Assembly (NCBI GenBank): GCA_004352715.1
Contig: SCFE01000097.1
Coordinates: 1,270,000-1,333,999 of the forward strand
From: Hofstenia miamia
Taxonomy: Eukaryota; Xenacoelomorpha; Acoela
Direction of reading: 5' to 3'
Length of the DNA stretch: 64,000 nt
The notes below the pieces were generated by a model. The model saw only the letters and a list, made by a program, of their open reading frames with translations, did not search any database and had not been told where the DNA came from. Shown here piece by piece: positions 58,583 through 64,000 of the stretch (positions within the stretch are counted from its first letter, which is position 1; each line of letters begins with the position of its first letter). Made by a program: the position numbers and the translations under genes.

Positions 58583-59067
58583 CTCTCTCCCAAAAAAATT
58601 GTGAATATTTGTTTAAACCATCTATAAATTTATACACCCACAGGGTTTGCAATAGGTTCTTTTTAAAATGTCTATATATGGTAATATTTAATAATAGTAA
58701 TACTCAAGAAATTATATATCTGAAAAATTGTTTATTTACAAAAACTCAAACAACAACATGTGAATTTCAGTCATGTTAAATTTAGATTTTTAAAAAATCT
58801 AGCACAAAGTCTTTTTACAAATATACCCTAGTATTGTCAATCACCTGAAAATTTGACATTTTAAAAGCTTTTCCCAGAGAACCTGTTGATTCATTAAAAT
58901 GTTTCTATGTAAAACCTGTCAGAAATGCATTAGCACTTCACCCTCAGTAATTGGATATCTCCATTTGCTTTCCAGCCAATTGTCATAAACCTTGAGCAAC
59001 CTGAATTCACTTGTATTTTTAATCTCTTTGATTATAGTTTGTTTTCAACATTCTGCTTTTTAAAAAA
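58583..59067. other. Intergenic space between divergent genes
   Basis: The 485 bp between the minus-strand fragment and the first polymerase exon; may hold a bidirectional promoter. No clear TATA box close to 59068. Confidence 0.4.
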
Positions 59068-62000
59068 ATGTCTGTCAATGTTTCTGATTTTCTCTCTGGC
59101 TGGAATGCCAAATATGACCAAATCATAGAAGAAAACCTTTATAAAAGCCTGTCAGAAATTTCCTTCAATGAAACCATGTAAGACATTCTTTGAAAAAATA
59201 TATTATCTAAGAATTTTATTATATACATAAAAGTATATTTTAAATTTTAATCTAGAAAAATGTGTAATATATGTTTTTGTATTAAACAATTTTTTTAGCT
59301 TTGATAATATCCCAGAAGAAGAAGGAGTATTGGAAAATTTCAAAGAATGGTCTCAAAATTTTGAAGGCCAAGTCAACCAAATGATGACTAGTTATGATAA
59401 CCAAAATGTGTTTGGTAATGTTAACCAAACAGCTACATCTTCAACTCAAAAAACTTTGATGCCTGAAAACAATGCCTCAAACATGTGAGTACACAATATA
59501 GCATGCATTTCTTATTTTTGAAAAAATGTGTTTGCCATCTTTTACATTTTAAAAACATGATAGAGTTTTTACAATTTAAATAATCCAATACTCTTGTCAA
59601 TGTTTTTTTAATTTGAAAGCAATTATTTTAATTGTCACAGGTCTATTTCCTAGCCATTATTTATTTTTTAAAAATAAAACACATTCACAATTTTGTTGAA
59701 AACAATTACTGATTTTTAATTAATGTTCTAAATCCACACTCTTTCAGGATGTTAACACTTGTTTATTTGTTAAAATGTAATTTCATTTAAACATGCATGT
59801 GTATTATCTGATTTTTTTATTGATTGTTTATTTTTACATGTGCATGCATAAATATCTATTTTACATTACACTGTCAAATTTTTTATCTAACACCCTGGTT
59901 TTTGAGAGTAATTATGAGATGTTATTTATTTAGTTAAACATAAATTTGTTTAAATAATGCATGCATGCATATTATCTAACTTACTGATTATAATGTATTG
60001 CTATTTTCCCTCTATACCATGTTTATGCATATTTTTCTCTTTCTGGTTTATATATTTTAAAATTCAAATGTGTGTCAAAAAACATAAATTATTCCATCTT
60101 TGAAAAATGATTTGCGTTTTATGTTAAAATCTAAATTATTCTTTCCATGTTTTAAATTTTTTCAATCAATATTTTCCCACTTTACTAATACATGGTCTAT
60201 TTAGACCAAAGCCATTGTCCCAATATTTTTGCGGTTTGTGCACATACTCGAGCCCCTGCCCAAAACAAGTGAGGTCCCATCTTTGTACGAGACATAAGCA
60301 AACAACAGTTAATTTTTGTTTGTTTTGCAAGACCTATTTTGGGAGTAAACCATCACTTTACAGTCATGTTGATAAAAACCATCCAAATGAGATTCAGTCA
60401 ACTTCAACTTTGAATGCTAACAATAACCATGAATTTACCATACAAAGATCAGAGAATGCGTGTTGTGGTGCTTTGTCAAATTATTTATCCAACCATCTTA
60501 ATTTGATTGATGTTTATGAGGCGTTCTCAAACCATTACAAGCCAATACATGAGGTAATTTCAAATGAGGTTTCCACACACTATTCCGTGAAAATATATTT
60601 AACTTGTGAGGTGGAAATGGTGAAGCCAGTGGAAAATGATGAAGAAAAGGTCGCCATTCTCCATCCAACATCACACCCCATATCAGTTTTTTGATTGGGA
60701 CTAAGTGAAACAAATTTTTACAACTTAGTTGATGAAATTGCCAGTTATATTTGTATTTATGCCATGAACGGGAGCAGGTTTATATTAAAAAGAATAAATA
60801 GAGTTGGACTTCTTGTGTCTAAATACCGACCATCGCATGGAGGATCCTATATTCCATTACCTGATCACCTTAAAAGAAACAATTTCTTGGTAAACCCGAA
60901 AACCAAACAATCAAACCTATGTTTCATATATTCTGTATTAGCATGTCTCCACCCTGAAGTCCATCATCGTGATCAAATAACACGAATGAAAAAATTTCCA
61001 GATTGCCATTCCCTCTGTCAATTAATGATGTATGCATTTTTGAGATGTGGAATTTGATAAATGTCAATGTGTATGCACTAAATGAATGTTGTCTTGTGCC
61101 AACATATATGTCTCCATGCCACCATCAGAAGACAGTCAATTTATTACTAATTGAAGAAGGTGAAAAGAGTCATTATTTAGCAATTACAAATTTGAATGCA
61201 TGTCTCCAGTTTTTTAAAAATAGAAGTGATGGATTTTTCTGCCCAAAATGTTTATCTGGGTTTACAACAAGAGAAAATTTATCAAAACACGAGATTAAGT
61301 GCAATAGAGTATCAGAACCAAACATTGCTTTCCTGAACCAATCAGATAAAATCAAATTTAAAGCATATGCAGCACAGAATTATGTTCCCATCATTGGTTC
61401 ATAGCATGCAGCCTAACCTGTCTACAAGCTATACTATACATCAAGTTGAGCAAATTCCATCTGGTGTGTGTGTGTGGCGACAGGTAGTGTGGATAAATTA
61501 TTAGCATGCGAGATATATACTGACAAACAATGTATGGAACAAGGTTGGAATCATTTATGTGAATTAGCAAAACAATCCTATGAGATGAAGCAGTGCCATC
61601 ATTAACTAATAATATCAGAGGAGCAGAGGAGAGTTATTTTGTCAAGATGACAATAGAAGTTAGCATTTATCACCATACCAACTTGAAATAAAAAACTGGT
61701 TAAAAATAAAGTCGGCACCAATACCCAAACTAGTGCAAACATTTTATAAGAAAGAAAATTATGTCATGCACTATGAAGTATTAAAGTTTAATATTGAATG
61801 CAGATTGATAATCACGAAATTTCACAAAGCCCTCGAGTTTAAACAGGCACCATTTTTGAAACTGTATATCAACCTCAACACTGAGAAGAGAAAGGCTGTG
61901 TGAAATGATTTTGAAAAAGTGTTTTACAAGTTAATTTTGAATGCAGTGTTTGGGAAATTTATGGAGAATTTGAAAAAGAGAATAAATATAAAGTTTGCAC

Positions 62001-62743
62001 ATGATTTGGAGTCAGCAGAGAAATTAATAAAGAAACCAGAGTTTAAGTCATACAATATCGTCAATGAGGATTTTGTGCAAGTCATGATGAGCCAGAAAGA
62101 TATTTTATGGGATAAAGCAAATTATATTGGCATGACAATACTTGATTTATTGAAATTAATTATGTTCAAGTTTCACTATGAGGTTATGAAACTGTATTTT
62201 AAAAATAGAATTGCTTTATTGTATTCTGACACAGATTCTCTAATGTATAAGATTAAATCAGAGAATTTATACACTGAGCTTGCTCCCATCTCACATCATT
62301 TTGATTTTTCCAATTACCCAAAGAATTCACCATTATATAGTGATGTGAATAAAAAGGTATATTTGAAAATAAAGGATGAGTTGGGCAGAGGGGTTTTATC
62401 ACAGCTTGTGACACTAAAACTGAAACTATACTTGATTGAATATACGAATGACAGTCATGAAGTGTTGGAGATGGCTAGCGCAAAAGGTGTGACCCATTCT
62501 GTGAAGCAGATGATGAACTTTGAGCTTTTCAAATCGATTGTATTGCAAGATGGTATTATCCAAAGACCAATGACCGGAATATGATCGCATATGCATTCAA
62601 TTAGTGTAGAGACGTCCAATTGTATTGCACTGTCATGCTATGATAACAAGTGTTATCTTGTTAATAGCATAGAAACACTGCCATATGGACATAAAGGTAA
62701 TTTTATACAATGCGTGTTTAAAATGTTAAAACCTTTTGTTTAG
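59068..62743 (+). pseudogene. Polinton-type DNA polymerase B with introns, broken
   Basis: Exon 1 59068-59177 and exon 2 59299-59484 end at GTAAGA and GTGAGT. Introns (121 and 720 bp) end in TTTTTTTAG and TCTATTTAG. Exon 3 starts at 60205; all junctions keep the same phase. Exon 3 begins with two C2H2 fingers (C-x2-C-x12-H-x4-H). Next comes the conserved N-terminal region of Polinton/adintovirus PolB (LKRNNFLVNPKTKQ, INVNVYALNE, VNLLLIEEGEKSHYLAI and a zinc motif FFCPKCLSGF). After a large internal loss (exonuclease and motif A part, around 61405-61690) come LEFKQAPFLKLYINLNTEKR, motif B KLILNAVFGKFMEN, motif C YSDTDS (about 62224) and the C-terminal tail ending LPYGHKG. Breaks: TGA 60692-60694, a frameshift near 61010, several stops 61405-61900, TGA 62582-62584. 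In the family it replicates the element by protein priming. It cannot be active here. Confidence 0.85.
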
Positions 62744-62949
62744 ATATCAAAGTGATTAATTCACCATCTACCAGTTCTACACTAATTGATGATGGAGTAA
62801 AATGCCTGTGCCTAGGTATATGGAAAAAAATATATTGTGTGTGTTATTAATTAGTGTTTTAGATTCTAATACCTAGTAATAATTTCCAATCATCCTCCCT
62901 CCCATGTTGTACCTGCTTCAAGTCTTTGTATATGGTAATTTATTTTAAA
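62744..62949. other. Noncoding stretch after the polymerase
   Basis: Short; contains repeated TTTAGAT words that may be the start of the degenerate tandem array. Confidence 0.4.
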
Positions 62950-64000
62950 AAAAAATTAAATATTAAATTTTACATTTAGATATTTCCAATGTTCTACCTC
63001 TGTTGTGTTGATGCTAGTTTATCATGTTTACTTAATTGTTCCCTCCACTGTGTTCCACGTGAATTTGTTAAAAAGCTCTCTCCATGTACATCAATCTGGT
63101 AACATTATTACAATTAATGATTTGTTTAGATGAAAACCAAACACCTTTGAATAAGTAGATGACAGTGTCAACTGGAAAAAATCAATTCCCTCCAAAAACA
63201 GCTCATGGTGTACATGTTTTAGTTTGCAAAAAGAAGTTATTAGTTATTTCATTGAATGTTTATTTATGTGAATTTTTAGTTTCCATGCAATGCAATGTGA
63301 TTATGCTCCCTGTTTGTTTGTCAATTGAAAATCTGCCTCTCCCAATGCTCCTCATGCTCACGTTTATACTTTGTTAAAGATGGTATAAACATTTTTAATT
63401 GACTGATTATTTATGCACATTTTAGTTTCCATGTGATGTAATTACCCTCCACTGAATGTTTGTTTGCTAATTGAAAAAAACGCGGCTCACCCAATGCCTC
63501 CCACACACTTCATTTATTTTGTAAAAGGTAAAATATATTTCCCTGTTTATTTATATATGTGTACATGATTTTTAAAATGTATAAGAAAAAATAACCAAAA
63601 ATATTTAGCCTGATTGTGCTCATTTCATGATGTTCCATTTTATCAAAAATAAAAGACCATCTCTGTGTAAAAAAGACTCCAACAACAAGGCGTATGTATG
63701 TTTAAAAATGTATAAGAAATTAACCAAAATATTTAGCTCCGCCCCCTCCTAGCATTTCAAGATACTCTGTCTATTAATTTGAAAAAAACACCCTTATGTT
63801 GAACTTTGTCATAACAAAAGGTATAATTGTTTCTTACACATATAATAAATTAACAAAGATATTTAGCTCTGTGTGTGTTCACTTGTATTGAATGAGAAAG
63901 AATGCCTCTATGTGAGAATACCTAGTCTATGTTATTGCGACAATGCAAAAGAATTTCTGCCATTCCCAGACTGTTGGGAGTTAGCATTATAAGTATTTTC
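62950..64000 (+). repeat. Degenerate tandem array to the window end
   Basis: Units of about 100-150 bp recur with strong divergence. One clear pair is 63275-63395 and 63420-63535 (TTTTAGTTTCCATG, TGTTTGTTTG, AATTGAAAA, CTCMCCCAATGC). Another series at 63560, 63700 and 63840 shares TATAAGAAATTAACCAAAATA or a close variant, followed by TTTAGCTC. No coding. Position after the polymerase could place it in the terminal part of a larger Polinton; I see no terminal repeat. Confidence 0.6.

Overview
The window is AT-rich (roughly 70% A+T by eye) animal nuclear DNA. It has long gene-poor stretches, (TA)n microsatellites, spliced exons, LINEs, LTR-element debris, hAT and piggyBac remnants, hAT-type MITEs and Polinton/Maverick genes. 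This fits an invertebrate metazoan; the sequence alone does not fix the phylum. It is a draft assembly: N runs lie at 20933-21022, 47146-48145 (exactly 1000) and 57799-58361, with single N joins at 4698 and 29948.

Layout. 1-6.2 kb: mostly unrecognised, with a faint decayed coding patch at 2.4-3.6 kb. 6.2-10.8 kb: the one clearly intact host-like gene, a single-exon 551-aa protein joining a DRE-TIM/HMGL-like aldolase domain to a C-terminal EF-hand. A MITE sits just downstream of it and a duplicated, inverted-repeat-invaded copy of its 5' region lies upstream. 11-21 kb: a LINE fragment, two MITEs and microsatellites. 21-25.3 kb: a piggyBac remnant, a hAT-like remnant and the last exon (TM3-TM7) of a class A GPCR. 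27-32.7 kb: a possible non-autonomous hAT and a CR1-type LINE whose 3' half is duplicated exactly across an N, probably an assembly artefact. 34-46 kb: an unrecognised 284-codon ORF, a decayed LTR integrase, and a complete-length hAT element (40892-44916) with a perfect 8-bp target duplication.

The most interesting part is 46144-51839. It is a 5.7-kb unit bounded by terminal inverted repeats, inserted in a (TA)n tract, and carrying a Polinton-type virion module: a small conserved protein, major capsid protein (N-terminal part in the gap), a small ORF, adenovirus-type cysteine protease and a minor capsid/penton-like protein. No polymerase or integrase is visible in it. Four of its ORFs have a TATA box 42-57 bp upstream of the ATG, and the inverted repeats carry CCAAT-box repeats and a perfect CRE. 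A second and a third copy of the small protein lie at 56.0 and 57.5 kb. A spliced but broken protein-primed-type DNA polymerase B gene with N-terminal C2H2 fingers spans 59.07-62.74 kb. These may be parts of another, larger Polinton whose ends I could not find.

Together the capsid genes would build a virion-like particle and the polymerase fragment would have replicated a related element. Everything except the aldolase/EF-hand gene, the GPCR exon and some capsid-module ORFs looks broken.
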